A stretch of DNA of 64,000 nt from an uncultured Paraglaciecola sp. (GCF_913020055.1 NZ_CAJWCF010000005.1:1-64000), one strand, 5' to 3'. Counted from the stretch's first letter, positions 32,078 through 43,964 are shown. A program made the numbers and translations. The notes: generated by a model from the sequence alone, not told the origin.

Positions 32078-32923
32078 TTAGAATATCGTGAAAGAAGAAG
32101 GGCTAAATAAAGCTAAAACACTCATTAACTGTAAATTACTAAAGTCTAGTGCATCGTTAATATTCTCTATATCCACCCCTAGGCTTTCGTACATTTCCTC
32201 AGTAACATTCGCATGGGATGAATAGAATTCACCATTAACGTTATTTAGAGCTAATAAGTAAGCTAATTGAATAATTTTTTCCTCTTCGCTCTGAGCCGAG
32301 TGCTCATTAACATGTATTTTTGACACTATTTGCGAAATATCGTTGGGAATCCCCCAAATTTTCAATAGTTCAGATGAAATATCTGCATAAGAGAAACTCA
32401 AGTACTTTTTTTGCAACATCAAAGGCGTATTTTCACTTGAGATAGAGGCACATTTTTTCGCTACTTCTGGGTTTAACTGCACTAAAACCAATTCACCTAT
32501 ATTATGTAACAGGCCGCAAACAAACAATTTTTCCGGTTCTTTTAGGTTTATTTCTTCAGCGAGATATTTACATATTAAGGCGCAACTTACTGCTTGCTCC
32601 CAAAACTTTTCCGTATCGATTGTTTCTGGATCTATATCTTTAAAAGCGTTTGCCACGCCATAAGCTAAAACAAGATCATAGATTGAACGCGTACCAATAA
32701 CCTGAATAGACTTTGTCACTGTGGTAATAGTGTGAGGGAATTTATACAAGGCGCTGTTAGAAATCTTTAAGACTTGTGACATGATGGCCGGATCATAATT
32801 AATCACTTCTGCAATATCGTCCATAGATGTCGCATCATCATCGATTAATTGCTTAACTTTTATCACAGCTTCAGGCAAAACAAATATATCACCAGCGTTT
32901 ACAGCATATTCTTGTACATTCAT
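32078..32923 (-). CDS. HDOD domain-containing protein
   Basis: LPEAVIKVKQLIDDDATSMDDIAEVINYDPAIMSQVLKISNSALYKFPHTITTVTKSIQVIGTRSIYDLVL. Confidence 0.88.
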   Translation of the reverse strand: MNVQEYAVNAGDIFVLPEAVIKVKQLIDDDATSMDDIAEVINYDPAIMSQVLKISNSALYKFPHTITTVTKSIQVIGTRSIYDLVLAYGVANAFKDIDPETIDTEKFWEQAVSCALICKYLAEEINLKEPEKLFVCGLLHNIGELVLVQLNPEVAKKCASISSENTPLMLQKKYLSFSYADISSELLKIWGIPNDISQIVSKIHVNEHSAQSEEEKIIQLAYLLALNNVNGEFYSSHANVTEEMYESLGVDIENINDALDFSNLQLMSVLALFSPSSFTIF

Positions 32924-33285
32924 TAATTTAGTACACCATTGGGTCTATTACATTGATTGTAATCTTAGATTAATTTTACTGCATGTCCAATCGTAACAAG
33001 TTATAAAAATATAACTGTAACAAGCAATACCAATCAACTAGGGTAGGTTAAATGCGACTTTTGGCGAGCGTTCACCACATATACATGTATAACTTAGCAT
33101 GAAGACTATAGCTAGTGCATATTATGCTTAGCTTTAACTTGTTTTGTTAAGTGAACTTCTTACTTTATCGTTAAAAAATTTGATAGATATATTGAATTTG
33201 CGAGATGATGAACAATAAGTAGTGTTTCGATACTATAAAAATGTTTAGTTTTACGAATGTACTATAGGACTGAAGTAAAAAAAGA

Positions 33286-33361
33286 TGGTGGGTCGTGCTG
33301 GATTCGAACCAGCGACCAATTGATTAAAAGTCAACTGCTCTACCAGCTGAGCTAACGACCC
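33286..33361 (-). tRNA. tRNA-Lys (anticodon TTT)
   Basis: GGGTCGTTAGCTCAGCTGGTAGAGCAGTTGACTTTTAATCAATTGGTCGCTGGTTCGAATCCAGCACGACCCACCA: full 76-nt cloverleaf with encoded CCA. Confidence 0.98.
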
Positions 33362-33402
33362 ACTTTTCAATTTTTCTTTCCGCCTCACTGCGAGGGCGGC
33401 AT

Positions 33403-33430
33403 ATAATACTCAATTGAAACTTCAGTGCAA
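33403..33430 (-). promoter_or_regulatory. Putative sigma70 promoter of tRNA-Lys
   Basis: On the - strand: TTGCAC - 16 nt - TATTAT, followed by a GC-rich discriminator (GCCGCCCTCGC) typical of stable-RNA promoters. Confidence 0.5.
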
Positions 33431-33592
33431 GCCAAATGGCATTATTATTTCAATAATTCCAACTGTTTGCTGAAAAACCGAACAATAGTCAATTTCACAA
33501 TCCTTGATGGTTGAAAAAGTGACCTAAAACACCTGTGAATTTTTCAATTGTGTTTTAACAAAACAATCGAAATCTAACAGGAAACAGATTAA

Positions 33593-34339
33593 TTAAATCC
33601 CTTTGAGTCGTTTTTCAGCTAACTTCGCTGAGGCCGAATCCGGAAATTCAGCAACAACTTGTTCCCAAAGCTGCTTAGCACGAGCAGCATTTGCTCGTTC
33701 CATTTCAGTTATTCCTAACTTCAGTGTAGCATCAGCTCTTTTACTTGAATCAGGGTAATCTGTAATTAACGACTGAAATTGTACACCTGCACCAGCCCAA
33801 TCTTGTTTGTTAAACAATAACTGACCTAACCAATAATGTGCATTTGGCGTATAACTAGAACTTGGGAAGTTTTGTAAAAATGATTGAAACTCAGGTATAG
33901 CTTGATCATACAATCTATCTTTGAGGATCAAATTCACCGCTTTATCATAAGCTTCATTTTCATTCGACGATAAAGTAACGTCATCAGGCGTGGCTATAGT
34001 GTTAATAACAGTTGCTGGTATTGAAGAAGGCTGAGTATTAACCGCCTCAATACGTTTATCTATTTCCAGATAGAGTTCTCTTTGTCGCTCAAGAATTTTC
34101 TCTAACTGATAATTTTGCATTTCAATCGCACCACGAAGCTCATTCACCTCGTTTTGCATCACATCCAGCTGCTCTTGCTGTCGATGCTGTGCTTCTGTAC
34201 GTGTCGAAAACTTTCTTTCCAGCTCTGTAATGCGTTGGTCGCTACTACCGCTGGTAACATCTGTCACAGGCGCAGGAGCCGCAATAACTGCGGCTCCATA
34301 TAGCCCTAGCAAACTTATCGCTAAGGTGCGTTTCATCAT
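33593..34339 (-). CDS. cpoB: Cell division coordinator CpoB (YbgF)
   Basis: Signal peptide, coiled coil, C-terminal TPRs (AYDKAVNLILKDRLYDQAIPEFQSFLQNFPSSSYTPNAHYWLGQLL); downstream of pal. Confidence 0.93.
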   Translation of the reverse strand: MMKRTLAISLLGLYGAAVIAAPAPVTDVTSGSSDQRITELERKFSTRTEAQHRQQEQLDVMQNEVNELRGAIEMQNYQLEKILERQRELYLEIDKRIEAVNTQPSSIPATVINTIATPDDVTLSSNENEAYDKAVNLILKDRLYDQAIPEFQSFLQNFPSSSYTPNAHYWLGQLLFNKQDWAGAGVQFQSLITDYPDSSKRADATLKLGITEMERANAARAKQLWEQVVAEFPDSASAKLAEKRLKGI

Positions 34340-34354
34340 ATTAGACTTCTATTA

Positions 34355-34921
34355 TTAGTAAACCAAAACACCACGGCGGTTTTCAGCAAAAGCCGCTTCA
34401 GATGTTCCATTGTTAACAGGTTTCTCTTCACCGTAAGACACAACGGATATTTGTGATGGGCTCACACCTGCATTCAATAGATAAGTTTGTACTGATTTAG
34501 CACGAGACTCACCCAAGGCAATATTATATTCAGGCGTACCGCGGCTATCACAATGACCTTCAATCACAACTGACTGCCCACTATTTTTCACTAAAAACGC
34601 AGCGTGTTGATCCAACACACTGTAGTACTCTGAACTAATATTTGCGCGGTCAAAGTCAAAGTAAACTAATTGATTATTTTCTAGCGCGACTAATTCTTGC
34701 TTCATTTCTTCTGCAGGAGTCAGCATAGGTTTAACGTTACCGGCTTCAACCATAGAATCACGTGCTTCTTGCGCTTTACGATCAGCTACTGCTTGCTCTT
34801 GGGCAATTCTTGCTTCTTCAGCGGCAACTTTGTCTGCACTTTCGTCTGTTGACGTACACGCCATCATAGTTACAACTGGAAGAGCGATAACCAACCCTTT
34901 AAAAATTTTATTTAGTTGCAT
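34355..34921 (-). CDS. pal: Peptidoglycan-associated lipoprotein Pal
   Basis: Lipobox VTMMACTS, OmpA-like VYFDFDRANIS, EGHCDSRGTPEYNIALGESRAKSV. Confidence 0.95.
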   Translation of the reverse strand: MQLNKIFKGLVIALPVVTMMACTSTDESADKVAAEEARIAQEQAVADRKAQEARDSMVEAGNVKPMLTPAEEMKQELVALENNQLVYFDFDRANISSEYYSVLDQHAAFLVKNSGQSVVIEGHCDSRGTPEYNIALGESRAKSVQTYLLNAGVSPSQISVVSYGEEKPVNNGTSEAAFAENRRGVLVY

Positions 34922-34964
34922 TCTTTTTTCCTGTTTTTATAGAATTAAATATCAAATGTAAATT

Positions 34965-36335
34965 TTAACGTAAAAATGGTGACCAAGTCGGAGCCTTCAC
35001 CTGACCGTTGGCCGCTGGCAGTAGCGCTTTAAATCTGCCATCCAAAGACACCAAAGACAAAACTTGTTTTCCTTGATGCAATGTACTGTAAATAATCATA
35101 CTTCCATTAGGAGCAATACTTGGCGATTCGTCTAAATAGGTTTTAGTTAAAACCTGTAGATTACCATTTGTCAAATCTTGACGTGAAATATGATAATTGC
35201 CACGAGTACGATTAACCATCACCATTTGTTTGCCGTCTGGGGTAATAGTCCCCCCTAAGTTCATTTCACCTTCAAAAGTCAAGCGACGAACCTTACCTGA
35301 TGCTAAAGTTACGCGATATATCTGAGGTTTACCACCCCGTTCTGAACTAAATATTAAGCTCTGACTGTCTGGAGACCAGCTTGGTTCCGTATCAATTGCT
35401 CTGTTTTTTGTTACTCTGCGCAGCTGTTTACTCGCAATATTCATCACATAAAGTTCTGGGTTACCATCTTTTGATAACACCATAGCCAGTGTTTTTCCAT
35501 CAGGAGAGAATTTTGGCGCACCATTAATTCCTGGAAAATTGGTCATTTGTGTTCTACTCATGGTGTAGATATCTTGAATAAAAATTTGTGGACGTTTATT
35601 TTCAAAACTTACATAAGCCAATTTAGTGCCATCGGGAGACCAAGAAGGAGACATTAACGGCTCGGGCGATCGCAACAATGTGGTTTCGTTGGCACCATCA
35701 TAATCAGACACGACTAATTGAAAGGGCAAATCATTCACCTTTGTATCTCTTACAATGACATAAGCGATACGTGTTAAAAATGCCCCTCGTTCACCGGTTA
35801 GCTTCTCGTACACGACATCACTTATGCGATGTGAATGTCGCCTAAAATCATTACCAGAAATAGTCATCTTACTGACAGCCAATACGTGGTCGTTACTAGT
35901 AATTAGTTTACCGCCACTTAACACCTGAGACTGACCACCGGTAATTTGACCTCGTAATACATCGATTAACTCATAAGACACGGTGTATCTATCAATGCCT
36001 GATAGTTCCACTTTGCCGACCAACACCGCTTCTATACCTTGTGAGGCCCAAGCGCTGTAGTCCACTTCTTTATCTGCAGTGGGGTATTGCGGCATATCAC
36101 TTGCGTCGATGGGATTAAATTTACCACTACGACGTAAATCAGCCGCAATAACATTTGTCAGTTTTTCTGGCATAACACCTTCGCCAACCCACTTAAAAGG
36201 TACGACTCCTATTGGTCTTGAGGTATCTATACCTTCAGTAATAACAATTTCCAGAGCAGAGAAACTGGGAAAACTAATTGATAAAATAAAAAATGAAAGC
36301 AATAGTTGCTTAGTTATTAACATAGGTTTAAACAT
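34965..36335 (-). CDS. tolB: Tol-Pal system protein TolB
   Basis: Signal peptide and WD40-like beta-propeller repeats ([17 protein letters not shown]...); operon context; TAATG 1-nt overlap with tolA. Confidence 0.95.
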   Translation of the reverse strand: MFKPMLITKQLLLSFFILSISFPSFSALEIVITEGIDTSRPIGVVPFKWVGEGVMPEKLTNVIAADLRRSGKFNPIDASDMPQYPTADKEVDYSAWASQGIEAVLVGKVELSGIDRYTVSYELIDVLRGQITGGQSQVLSGGKLITSNDHVLAVSKMTISGNDFRRHSHRISDVVYEKLTGERGAFLTRIAYVIVRDTKVNDLPFQLVVSDYDGANETTLLRSPEPLMSPSWSPDGTKLAYVSFENKRPQIFIQDIYTMSRTQMTNFPGINGAPKFSPDGKTLAMVLSKDGNPELYVMNIASKQLRRVTKNRAIDTEPSWSPDSQSLIFSSERGGKPQIYRVTLASGKVRRLTFEGEMNLGGTITPDGKQMVMVNRTRGNYHISRQDLTNGNLQVLTKTYLDESPSIAPNGSMIIYSTLHQGKQVLSLVSLDGRFKALLPAANGQVKAPTWSPFLR

Positions 36336-37228
36336 TATATTTCCGGTGCAAAAGTAAAATTGATATCGCGTAATTTTTCATAAACATCAGGCTCATCAGA
36401 AACTGGTAATTCTACTGCTTTGAGAATTGCAGTTTTACCTGCCCTACAAACCAATGGATCACCACCCAGTTCCTTAACTTGAATCACTAAACCATTAGAA
36501 GCTAAGCGAATATTAAAACGACAAGATTGGCCTTTCATAGCATCATCAACAATTAAGTTTCGTTGAATAGTCTGTTTGATTAGCGCTTGGTATTTTTGTA
36601 CTTCAGTCAAAACTTGTTTGTTTCTTTTTTGTTGTCTGACCGCTTGTTCTGCCTCAAGCTGCTCTTCAAGCATTTTTTCTTGTGCGGCCTTATCCTTTGC
36701 TTCTTGACGCTTTCGTTCTGCGTCTTTTAAGGCTTTTTCTTCTTGTTCGCGTTTTGCTCTAGCTTTCTTGGCTTGATCATCAGCTTTTTTCTTTTCTAAC
36801 TCTTTACGTTTACGATCATCTTCAAGCTGTTTGGCTTTGGCTTTTTCCTGTTTTTGTTTTTCTCTTGCTGCCACTGCAGCTTGTTCAGCTTTTTTCTTGT
36901 CTAATTGCTGTTTTTTAGTTTCTGCTTTCAATTTTGACACTTCGGACTCTTGTTGCTTGCGTTTTCTTTCTGCAATAGCAGCTCTACGCTCGAGTTCTTT
37001 TACCCTATCTTCTTCTTTTATACGTTTGGCTTTTTGTTGGTCTTTCACTTTTTGAACTTGTTTTTGCAGTTGACTCTGGTCAATTACTTTAGCTTCAATA
37101 ATGGGCTCAGGATTAAATGCTTCAGGCGCCACCTTGGGCAAAGAGAAATGCCCACTTACCAGTAAGGTCGCAATAACCGCTATATGCATAAACAACGAAA
37201 TAGAAAACGCAATACGCAACTTAGACAT
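36335..37228 (-). CDS. tolA: Tol-Pal system protein TolA
   Basis: N-terminal TM, long Lys/Glu/Ala-rich helical domain, C-terminal TolA domain. Confidence 0.93.
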   Translation of the reverse strand: MSKLRIAFSISLFMHIAVIATLLVSGHFSLPKVAPEAFNPEPIIEAKVIDQSQLQKQVQKVKDQQKAKRIKEEDRVKELERRAAIAERKRKQQESEVSKLKAETKKQQLDKKKAEQAAVAAREKQKQEKAKAKQLEDDRKRKELEKKKADDQAKKARAKREQEEKALKDAERKRQEAKDKAAQEKMLEEQLEAEQAVRQQKRNKQVLTEVQKYQALIKQTIQRNLIVDDAMKGQSCRFNIRLASNGLVIQVKELGGDPLVCRAGKTAILKAVELPVSDEPDVYEKLRDINFTFAPEI

Positions 37229-37236
37229 ATGGTTTG

Positions 37237-37665
37237 TTATTCCTCAGGCGGCGCGGTCATTAAGCCGACAGAAGGCGCACCGGCCCTTTGTAATAAAACC
37301 ATTAACTGCACAACTTGACTGTAAGCTACCGCGCCATCACCTTTAACAACTACAGGTGTTTCAGGTTCAACTTGAAGGTGTGCAGCCACTAAAGTCGCCA
37401 AATCTACTGCTGACATTGGTTCTTGCTGACTGTCACCCACATTCAAAAAATATTGGCCTTGCGCATTAACAGATGCCACTAGAGGAGGTTTGGATTCTTC
37501 GTCCAAGGGTTGAGCTTGAGCTTTGGGCAAATCCACTTTCACACCTTGAGTAACAAGTGGCGCCGTTACCATAAAGATAATCAGCAACACTAACATTACG
37601 TCAATATATGGAACCACGTTTATTTCTGAGACAGGGCGTCTACGTTTTCTTACATACATAGTCAA
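37237..37665 (-). CDS. tolR: Tol-Pal system protein TolR
   Basis: ExbD/TolR motif SEINVVPYIDVMLVLLIIFMVTAP. Confidence 0.95.
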   Translation of the reverse strand: MTMYVRKRRRPVSEINVVPYIDVMLVLLIIFMVTAPLVTQGVKVDLPKAQAQPLDEESKPPLVASVNAQGQYFLNVGDSQQEPMSAVDLATLVAAHLQVEPETPVVVKGDGAVAYSQVVQLMVLLQRAGAPSVGLMTAPPEE

Positions 37666-37670
37666 TCAGC

Positions 37671-38381
37671 CTAAGCAGCAGGTTGGGTAGGGTGAGCCGT
37701 ATCTGCACTTGAGGACAGTGCTTGCCTATGTAAAATACTGGAGAATTCCTCCATAAAATTGCCGTAGCTATTTTCAAGTTTTTCTACTTGATGACTAAAC
37801 CGGTTGTAAGCAATTACCGCTGGTATTGCAGCAAACAAACCCATAGCTGTAGCAATCAATGCTTCGGCAATACCTGGCGCAACCATTGACAAGGTAGCTT
37901 GTTGTTGCCCACCTAAAGCAATAAACGAATTCATTATGCCCCACACAGTGCCAAACAAACCAATATAGGGACTAATAGATCCTGTTGTGGCTAAGAAAGG
38001 TAAGCGGCTTTCCAAACGATCTATTTCACGAGATAAAGACACCCTCATAGCTCTTGAAGTACCTTCCATAACCGCATCTGCTGGTGTGGAAGGGTTTTTA
38101 CGTGACCGAACAAATTCTTTAAAGCCAGCACAGAACATACTAGCCATGCCTTCTAGAGATTGGCGTGCAGCTAATTCTTGATAAAAACGGTTGAGATCAA
38201 CACCTGACCAAAATTTATCTTCAAATTTTTTCATTTCAGAACGAGCAAAATTTAACGCTCGGCTGCGTTCAAATATGAATGCCCATGAGGCAACAGATGC
38301 CGCAAGTAATAACAACATAACCAGTTGCACAAGCAAACTGGCTTCAAGAATAAGATCAACAAAAGATAACTCAGATGGCAC
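37671..38381 (-). CDS. tolQ: Tol-Pal system protein TolQ
   Basis: ExbB/TolQ motifs, [42 protein letters not shown]. Confidence 0.95.
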   Translation of the reverse strand: MPSELSFVDLILEASLLVQLVMLLLLAASVASWAFIFERSRALNFARSEMKKFEDKFWSGVDLNRFYQELAARQSLEGMASMFCAGFKEFVRSRKNPSTPADAVMEGTSRAMRVSLSREIDRLESRLPFLATTGSISPYIGLFGTVWGIMNSFIALGGQQQATLSMVAPGIAEALIATAMGLFAAIPAVIAYNRFSHQVEKLENSYGNFMEEFSSILHRQALSSSADTAHPTQPAA

Positions 38382-38775
38382 TTGAAAATTCCCCTAAAAT
38401 TTTGTCAGGAATAGCTTGTGGTTTCATACTAGATAAATTGACACAAGCCACTCTGATTAACGCACTGACCAAACACTTTTCGTTTGGACTTATTATTATT
38501 TGTTTGAATACTAAACTAGCACGCTTTAATTCTACTATTTCAGACTGAATACACAACAATTCATTGAAACGAGCAGGCGCATGATTGTCCATTTCAACAC
38601 GTTTGACGACAAAACCCACAGAATGTTCCAAAAGAATGTCTTGCTCTGTGCCCATTTGCCTTAACCACTCGGTTCTGGCGCGCTCTAAAAACTTCAAATA
38701 GTTAGCATAATAAACTATGCCTCCCGCGTCGGTGTCCTCGTAATACACTCGCACATTGTGACTATGTTTGTTCAT
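38371..38775 (-). CDS. ybgC: Tol-Pal-associated acyl-CoA thioesterase YbgC
   Basis: [31 protein letters not shown]; overlaps tolQ by 11 nt. Confidence 0.95.
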   Translation of the reverse strand: MNKHSHNVRVYYEDTDAGGIVYYANYLKFLERARTEWLRQMGTEQDILLEHSVGFVVKRVEMDNHAPARFNELLCIQSEIVELKRASLVFKQIIISPNEKCLVSALIRVACVNLSSMKPQAIPDKILGEFSSAI

Positions 38776-39193
38776 GGTAAGTTACTTTTATAGATGCTAA
38801 GAGAATAGTTATTACTTTTACATACCTAAGTCTAAGGTATCAAATATCCCAACCTGTGAATCTTTATGCTAACAAACAATATGAAATGCTGAACTGAACA
38901 TTTACTTCACTGAAAAACTTTCTTATTTATCATGATTTTAGCAGAAACAAAGACATACACTCTAACGATATGAACACTTTTAAAATGAATAATTATTCAA
39001 TTAAATAGAACTAACACTTAACTAACAAAACACTAACAAGCAATAGTAAAATTAATAGTTTAAAAATCAAACGAATTAAAATACCCTTTATTATTCAGTA
39101 GGTTGGAAACAAAATAAAGCGAAATAAACATTTTATTTACATTTTTGATTAAAACACATTAGATTTTCTAATCCTTTGATTAATTTAATTCAA

Positions 39194-39221
39194 TTGAACC
39201 TTTGGTTTATTTAACTAGAAT
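39194..39221 (+). promoter_or_regulatory. Putative sigma70 promoter for an unannotated + strand transcript
   Basis: TTGAAC (39194-39199) - 16 nt - TAGAAT (39216-39221). Confidence 0.45.
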
Positions 39222-39227
39222 ACGTCT

Positions 39228-39360
39228 TGTTTTCTGAACTGCACATTGTTTTCCAAATGAGGCAAACGATGAAGTAAATAGTTTATTTGACATGTTCCCT
39301 GGATTTATTTCCTTTAACACTAGTTGTTTGGCCCACATTTATTATGTGGGCTTTTTTTTT
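39228..39360 (+). ncRNA. Candidate small RNA (~130 nt) ending in a strong intrinsic terminator
   Basis: Orphan + strand promoter and terminator in a 606-bp intergenic region flanked by - strand genes (ybgC, ruvB); no ORF of note on the + strand. Confidence 0.5.
39331..39360 (+). terminator. Strong Rho-independent terminator (+ strand)
   Basis: GCCCACAT-TTATT-ATGTGGGC followed by nine Ts; no comparable T-tract in the - direction. Confidence 0.85.
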
Positions 39361-39381
39361 GCCTGAAGGTTTTAGAGTCAA

Positions 39382-40389
39382 TTACTCTGCTGAGTAATCT
39401 TTACCAAAGTGCAAGAAAGCACGTTGTGTAGCAATACGCCCCCTAGGAGTACGTTGCAAAAATCCCTGTTGGATTAAAAAGGGTTCAATCACATCTTCGA
39501 TGGTTTCTCGTTCTTCACCAATGGCCGCAGCGAGGTTATCCAGACCCACAGGCCCACCCATAAATGTTTCAATGATAGCCAACAGTAACTTTCGGTCCAT
39601 ATAATCAAGACCTTCTTTATCGACATCCAATATGTCCAACGCTTGACTGGCGACCTCTAGGGTAATATTTCCATCGGATCTGACTTCAGCAAAGTCTCTC
39701 ACTCGACGTAATAGGCGGTTGCTTATTCGAGGTGTACCTCTGGAACGTCTGGCAATTTCAAGAGCACCTTCTTCGTTTAGGTTTAGGTTCAAATAACTCG
39801 CCGAGCGTTTTACAATTTGTGTGAGATCCTTAATATTATAAAATTCTAGACGCTGCACTATGCCAAAACGATCTCTAAGAGGCGAAGTTAACGAGCCCGC
39901 TCTTGTTGTTGCACCTATTAACGTAAAAGGCGGCAATTCCAATTTTATTGAGCGCGCTGCTGGGCCCTCTCCAATCATAATATCCAGTTGGTAATCTTCC
40001 ATTGCTGGATAAAGAATTTCTTCTACAACTGAACTAAGACGATGAATTTCATCAATAAACAACACATCGTTTTCTTCAAGGTTTGTCAAAAGTGCGGCTA
40101 AATCACCGGCTTTTTCAAGCACAGGTCCAGAGGTGGTTTTAATATTCACCCCCATCTCGTTTGCCACAATATTTGCTAAGGTAGTTTTACCTAAACCAGG
40201 AGGACCAAATATGAGTAAGTGATCTAAGGCATCGCTACGTTTTCGCGCTGCCTCAATAAAAATTTCCATTTGTGAGCAGACATGATCTTGACCAGTATAA
40301 TCAGCCAACATTTTAGGTCGTATGGCACGATCAACTACTTCATCTTCGTGGCTGGCGGTAGGTTTTATTATGCGGTCTGCTTCAATCAT
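39382..40389 (-). CDS. ruvB: Holliday junction branch migration helicase RuvB
   Basis: [54 protein letters not shown]. Confidence 0.97.
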   Translation of the reverse strand: MIEADRIIKPTASHEDEVVDRAIRPKMLADYTGQDHVCSQMEIFIEAARKRSDALDHLLIFGPPGLGKTTLANIVANEMGVNIKTTSGPVLEKAGDLAALLTNLEENDVLFIDEIHRLSSVVEEILYPAMEDYQLDIMIGEGPAARSIKLELPPFTLIGATTRAGSLTSPLRDRFGIVQRLEFYNIKDLTQIVKRSASYLNLNLNEEGALEIARRSRGTPRISNRLLRRVRDFAEVRSDGNITLEVASQALDILDVDKEGLDYMDRKLLLAIIETFMGGPVGLDNLAAAIGEERETIEDVIEPFLIQQGFLQRTPRGRIATQRAFLHFGKDYSAE

Positions 40390-40487
40390 GCGGTGTTTTA
40401 CTAATCGTTATAAATAGTGTTTTTTTATACAGTAACAAAATTATTGAAAGCCGTCTGTAAAAGACTGTTCTGTTTAATTTCTTTTTG

Positions 40488-41111
40488 TTAAACCATGGCT
40501 CGTAGCGCTTCTCGAATAAGTGTTTCGCTACTTATTTCTTCTTTATACACTGCGTTTATCACTCTAATCGCCTGTGGGGGTTTGTATCCCAAAGCAATCA
40601 GTGCACTTAACGCTTCTTCTTTTGAATCGGTACGTTGCACAAAGGTATTTTCTACTGGCAAATCTGGTGTCAGATGAACTGTATCTGTATATCCCTGTTC
40701 TTTTGCTAACTTACTTAATCTATCGCGCATTTCAATGACTAAACGTTCTGCGGTTTTTTTGCCCACCCCGGGAAGTTTGGTTAACCCTGTCACATCTTCC
40801 ATACTCACACATTGCATAAACTGTTGGGCGTTCATACCAGATAAGATAGTTAACGCTAATTTTGGCCCTACTCCGCTGGCTTTTATTAGCTCGCGGAATA
40901 CCGCTCGTTCTTGTTTATTGGCAAAACCAAACAACAACTGGGCATCTTCACGCACTACAAAATGAATACACAAATTGGCTTCTTGGCCAATTTCGGGCAA
41001 CTGATAGAAACTGGTCATAGGCACTTGTACTTCGTACCCCACGCCCCCTGCTTCAATCAGAATTTCAGGTGGCTGCTTTTCAATCAAGATGCCACGAATA
41101 TTACCTATCAT
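40488..41111 (-). CDS. ruvA: Holliday junction branch migration protein RuvA
   Basis: [59 protein letters not shown]. Confidence 0.96.
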   Translation of the reverse strand: MIGNIRGILIEKQPPEILIEAGGVGYEVQVPMTSFYQLPEIGQEANLCIHFVVREDAQLLFGFANKQERAVFRELIKASGVGPKLALTILSGMNAQQFMQCVSMEDVTGLTKLPGVGKKTAERLVIEMRDRLSKLAKEQGYTDTVHLTPDLPVENTFVQRTDSKEEALSALIALGYKPPQAIRVINAVYKEEISSETLIREALRAMV

Positions 41112-41153
41112 TTTGTTTCCTTGGGTTTTAAGTCTTTTGCTCGTAGTGGCAGC

Positions 41154-41675
41154 TTATCTCAAGCGACCACGTACCGTTTTTGTAGCTTGGCCAGACATTT
41201 TTATCAAACTTTGTTGGGTGTGATTGTGACACAAAGCCACAGCCAGAGCATCAGCAGCATCGGCTTGAGGATTGGCTGCCAAGCCTAATAAATAGGTCAC
41301 CATATGCTGAACCTGAGATTTATCCGCACTGCCTTTTCCCACAACGGATTGTTTGATTTGTCTTGCTGAATATTCGGCAACAGGTAAATCAAAAAAAGTA
41401 GCAGCCACAATCGCCGCACCTCTTGCTTGACCGAGCTTTAATGCTGAGTCAGGATTTTTTGCCATGAACACTTGTTCGATCGCAAACTCAGTAGGTTGGA
41501 ATTGGTTGATAATTTCTCTCACGCCATCGAAGATTTGTTTTAACCTTGGCGCAAGCTCATCGCCTTGTAACCGAATACAACCACTGCCGATATATTCAGA
41601 TTTTTGGCCCACTTTTTTTATCACGCCGTAACCGGTAATACGAGAACCGGGATCAATTCCCAAAATAATCGCCAT
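41154..41675 (-). CDS. ruvC: Crossover junction endodeoxyribonuclease RuvC
   Basis: [54 protein letters not shown]. Confidence 0.97.
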   Translation of the reverse strand: MAIILGIDPGSRITGYGVIKKVGQKSEYIGSGCIRLQGDELAPRLKQIFDGVREIINQFQPTEFAIEQVFMAKNPDSALKLGQARGAAIVAATFFDLPVAEYSARQIKQSVVGKGSADKSQVQHMVTYLLGLAANPQADAADALAVALCHNHTQQSLIKMSGQATKTVRGRLR

Positions 41676-41726
41676 TAGATCATCGCTCGAGTTGTCGTAG
41701 TTAAAGACTTAAGCTGACGATTGAAT

Positions 41727-42176
41727 TTATTGATTGGCATCTGGTACATATAAAGAGATTGCCTCGCGGTTAGTGTCCGACCACACTTTTTGCATTGCAC
41801 AGTGTTTGTCTAGCCATAAATAGGCAGAGTGTTCTGTCAAACTTATCACTTGGTCGTCGGCGACTTCAACCGCGAATACGTGTTCTGTGTTGAAAGGGGT
41901 GTCAGGGGGATAGCGGTGTTTCCATCTATCGCGAATTTCATAGGTATTAATTTTTTGGCAATCGATTAATTGATAGACCTTTTGAGTAATATCGATGCTA
42001 GTTTCTTCCAACACTTCGCGGCGTGCCGTTTCGCAGGGTTTTTCCCCCAGCTCTAGCGTTCCAGTTACCGATTGCCAAAATTCAGGATCATCATTTCTTT
42101 GCATCACCAACACCTGCCCTGACTGGTTATATACAACCGTCAGGGCAGATTGAGGAATACGGTATTTTGCTTGCAT
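41727..42176 (-). CDS. nudB: Dihydroneopterin triphosphate pyrophosphatase (Nudix)
   Basis: Nudix box GTLELGEKPCETARREVLEET; between aspS and ruvC. Confidence 0.9.
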   Translation of the reverse strand: MQAKYRIPQSALTVVYNQSGQVLVMQRNDDPEFWQSVTGTLELGEKPCETARREVLEETSIDITQKVYQLIDCQKINTYEIRDRWKHRYPPDTPFNTEHVFAVEVADDQVISLTEHSAYLWLDKHCAMQKVWSDTNREAISLYVPDANQ

Positions 42177-42197
42177 TGTATTAGTCGACTAAATCGA

Positions 42198-43964
42198 TTA
42201 ATCCGCTTTTTTTTCTATTACCGTTTGAATTGAAAGCTCTTTGAGTTGTTCTGGGTTGGCTTCGCCAGGTGCGTCTGTCAAAGGACAAGCCGCAGTGTTG
42301 GTTTTAGGGAACGCCATCACATCTCGAATAGAGGTTGCACCTGTCATCAACATCACTAAGCGGTCTAAACCAAAGGCTAGGCCAGCGTGAGGCGGCGCAC
42401 CAAACTTAAGAGCTTCTAACAAAAACCCAAATTTCATTTCGGCTTCTTCGTCACTAATACCTAACAATGAAAATACTTTAGCTTGCATATCTTGTTGATG
42501 AATACGTACCGAACCACCACCCAACTCACAGCCATTTAACACCATGTCGTATGCATTAGACAACGCACCAGCTGGATTAGCAGCGAGTTCATCAGGAGTC
42601 ATATCGCGAGGAGCAGTAAAAGGATGATGTAGTGCATGGAACTGCCCATCAAATTCTTCAAACATAGGGAAGTCGACCACCCAAAGTGGTTTCCATTCAC
42701 CTTCTAACAATTCTAAGTCTTCACCTAGTTTTAATCGAAGGGCACCCAAGGCTTCTGTCACAACAGTGTTAGTGTCAGCACCAAACAGCAGAATGTCACC
42801 GCTTTGTGCACCACTGCGTTCAACAATACCTTTAGCCACGTCTTCAGTTAAAAATTTAAGGATAGGTGATTGCAACCCTTCCATTCCGGCGTCTAGGTCG
42901 TTGACTTTCATCCACGCCAAACCTTTAGCGCCATAAATGCCTACAAACTTACCGTAGTCATCAATTTGTTTACGTGACAACTTTGCACCGCCAGGCACAC
43001 GAATCACCGCAACACGCCCTTTCGGATCATTTGCTGGACCAGAGAACACTTTAAATTCAACGTCGTTAAGCAAATCTGCTACATCAGTCAATTCTAATGG
43101 ATTACGTAAATCAGGTTTGTCGCTTCCAAAGCGGCGCATCGCATCCGCGTAAGTCATACTAGGGAACTCGCCCAAATCGACTGACAACATTTTTTGGAAC
43201 AAGTCACGTACCAGACCTTCAGCAATCGACATCACGCCATTTGCATCTAAGAAAGTGGTTTCAATATCGATTTGGGTAAATTCAGGCTGACGGTCAGCAC
43301 GTAAGTCTTCATCACGGAAACATTTTACGATTTGGTAATACTTGTCCATGCCTGACATCATCAATAATTGTTTAAACAATTGTGGTGACTGCGGCAAGGC
43401 AAAAAATTGGCCTTTGTGCGTACGGCTAGGGACTAAATAATCACGTGCGCCTTCTGGTGTGGCTTTGGTCAAGATCGGGGTTTCGATATCTAAAAAACCA
43501 TCACTCTCAAGATAGTTACGTACACTGCTAGTCACTTTAGCTCTGAATTTTAAACGGTCACTCATCAAAGGACGACGTAGGTCTAAATAACGATATTTCA
43601 AACGCTGCTCTTCAGAATTTTCTTGGTTCCAATCTAGTGGTAACGGAGCGGCTTTATTTAAGATAGTTAAAGATTTACCCAGCATTTCAATTTCGCCGGT
43701 CGACATATCTTTGTTCACTTGGCCTTGTGGTCTGGCTCGAACTAAACCTGTGAGCTGAACACAAAATTCATTTCTTAGAGTCACGGCCGTATCAAAAACA
43801 TCGACTAAATCTGGGTCAAATACCACTTGCACCACACCTTCGCGGTCTCTTAGGTCGAGGAAAATAACCCCTCCCAAATCTCGGCTGCGATTGACCCAGC
43901 CACACAAAGTGACAGTTTGTCCGATATAAGATGAATTGATATTGCCACAATAGTCCGTGCGCAT
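42198..43964 (-). CDS. aspS: Aspartyl-tRNA synthetase
   Basis: [43 protein letters not shown], class II motifs, [24 protein letters not shown]. Confidence 0.98.
   Translation of the reverse strand: MRTDYCGNINSSYIGQTVTLCGWVNRSRDLGGVIFLDLRDREGVVQVVFDPDLVDVFDTAVTLRNEFCVQLTGLVRARPQGQVNKDMSTGEIEMLGKSLTILNKAAPLPLDWNQENSEEQRLKYRYLDLRRPLMSDRLKFRAKVTSSVRNYLESDGFLDIETPILTKATPEGARDYLVPSRTHKGQFFALPQSPQLFKQLLMMSGMDKYYQIVKCFRDEDLRADRQPEFTQIDIETTFLDANGVMSIAEGLVRDLFQKMLSVDLGEFPSMTYADAMRRFGSDKPDLRNPLELTDVADLLNDVEFKVFSGPANDPKGRVAVIRVPGGAKLSRKQIDDYGKFVGIYGAKGLAWMKVNDLDAGMEGLQSPILKFLTEDVAKGIVERSGAQSGDILLFGADTNTVVTEALGALRLKLGEDLELLEGEWKPLWVVDFPMFEEFDGQFHALHHPFTAPRDMTPDELAANPAGALSNAYDMVLNGCELGGGSVRIHQQDMQAKVFSLLGISDEEAEMKFGFLLEALKFGAPPHAGLAFGLDRLVMLMTGATSIRDVMAFPKTNTAACPLTDAPGEANPEQLKELSIQTVIEKKAD

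Noticed and set aside
33040-33270. AT-rich intergenic region next to tRNA-Lys considered as a tRNA-targeted integration scar
   Set aside because: No integrase, no direct repeat of the tRNA 3' end found in the window, and the cpoB-tRNA-Lys order is the conserved ancestral arrangement also seen in E. coli.
36831-37346. + strand ORFs (Phe/Leu/Ser/Cys-rich) opposite tolA and tolR
   Set aside because: Antisense of the Lys/Glu/Ala-rich TolA helical domain and of the tolA-tolR junction gives artefactual hydrophobic/Ser-rich ORFs.
38776-39190. Possible FNR/ArcA-type sites (TTGAT-like motifs) in the ybgC-ruvB gap
   Set aside because: Only half-site matches in very AT-rich DNA; no convincing full palindrome.
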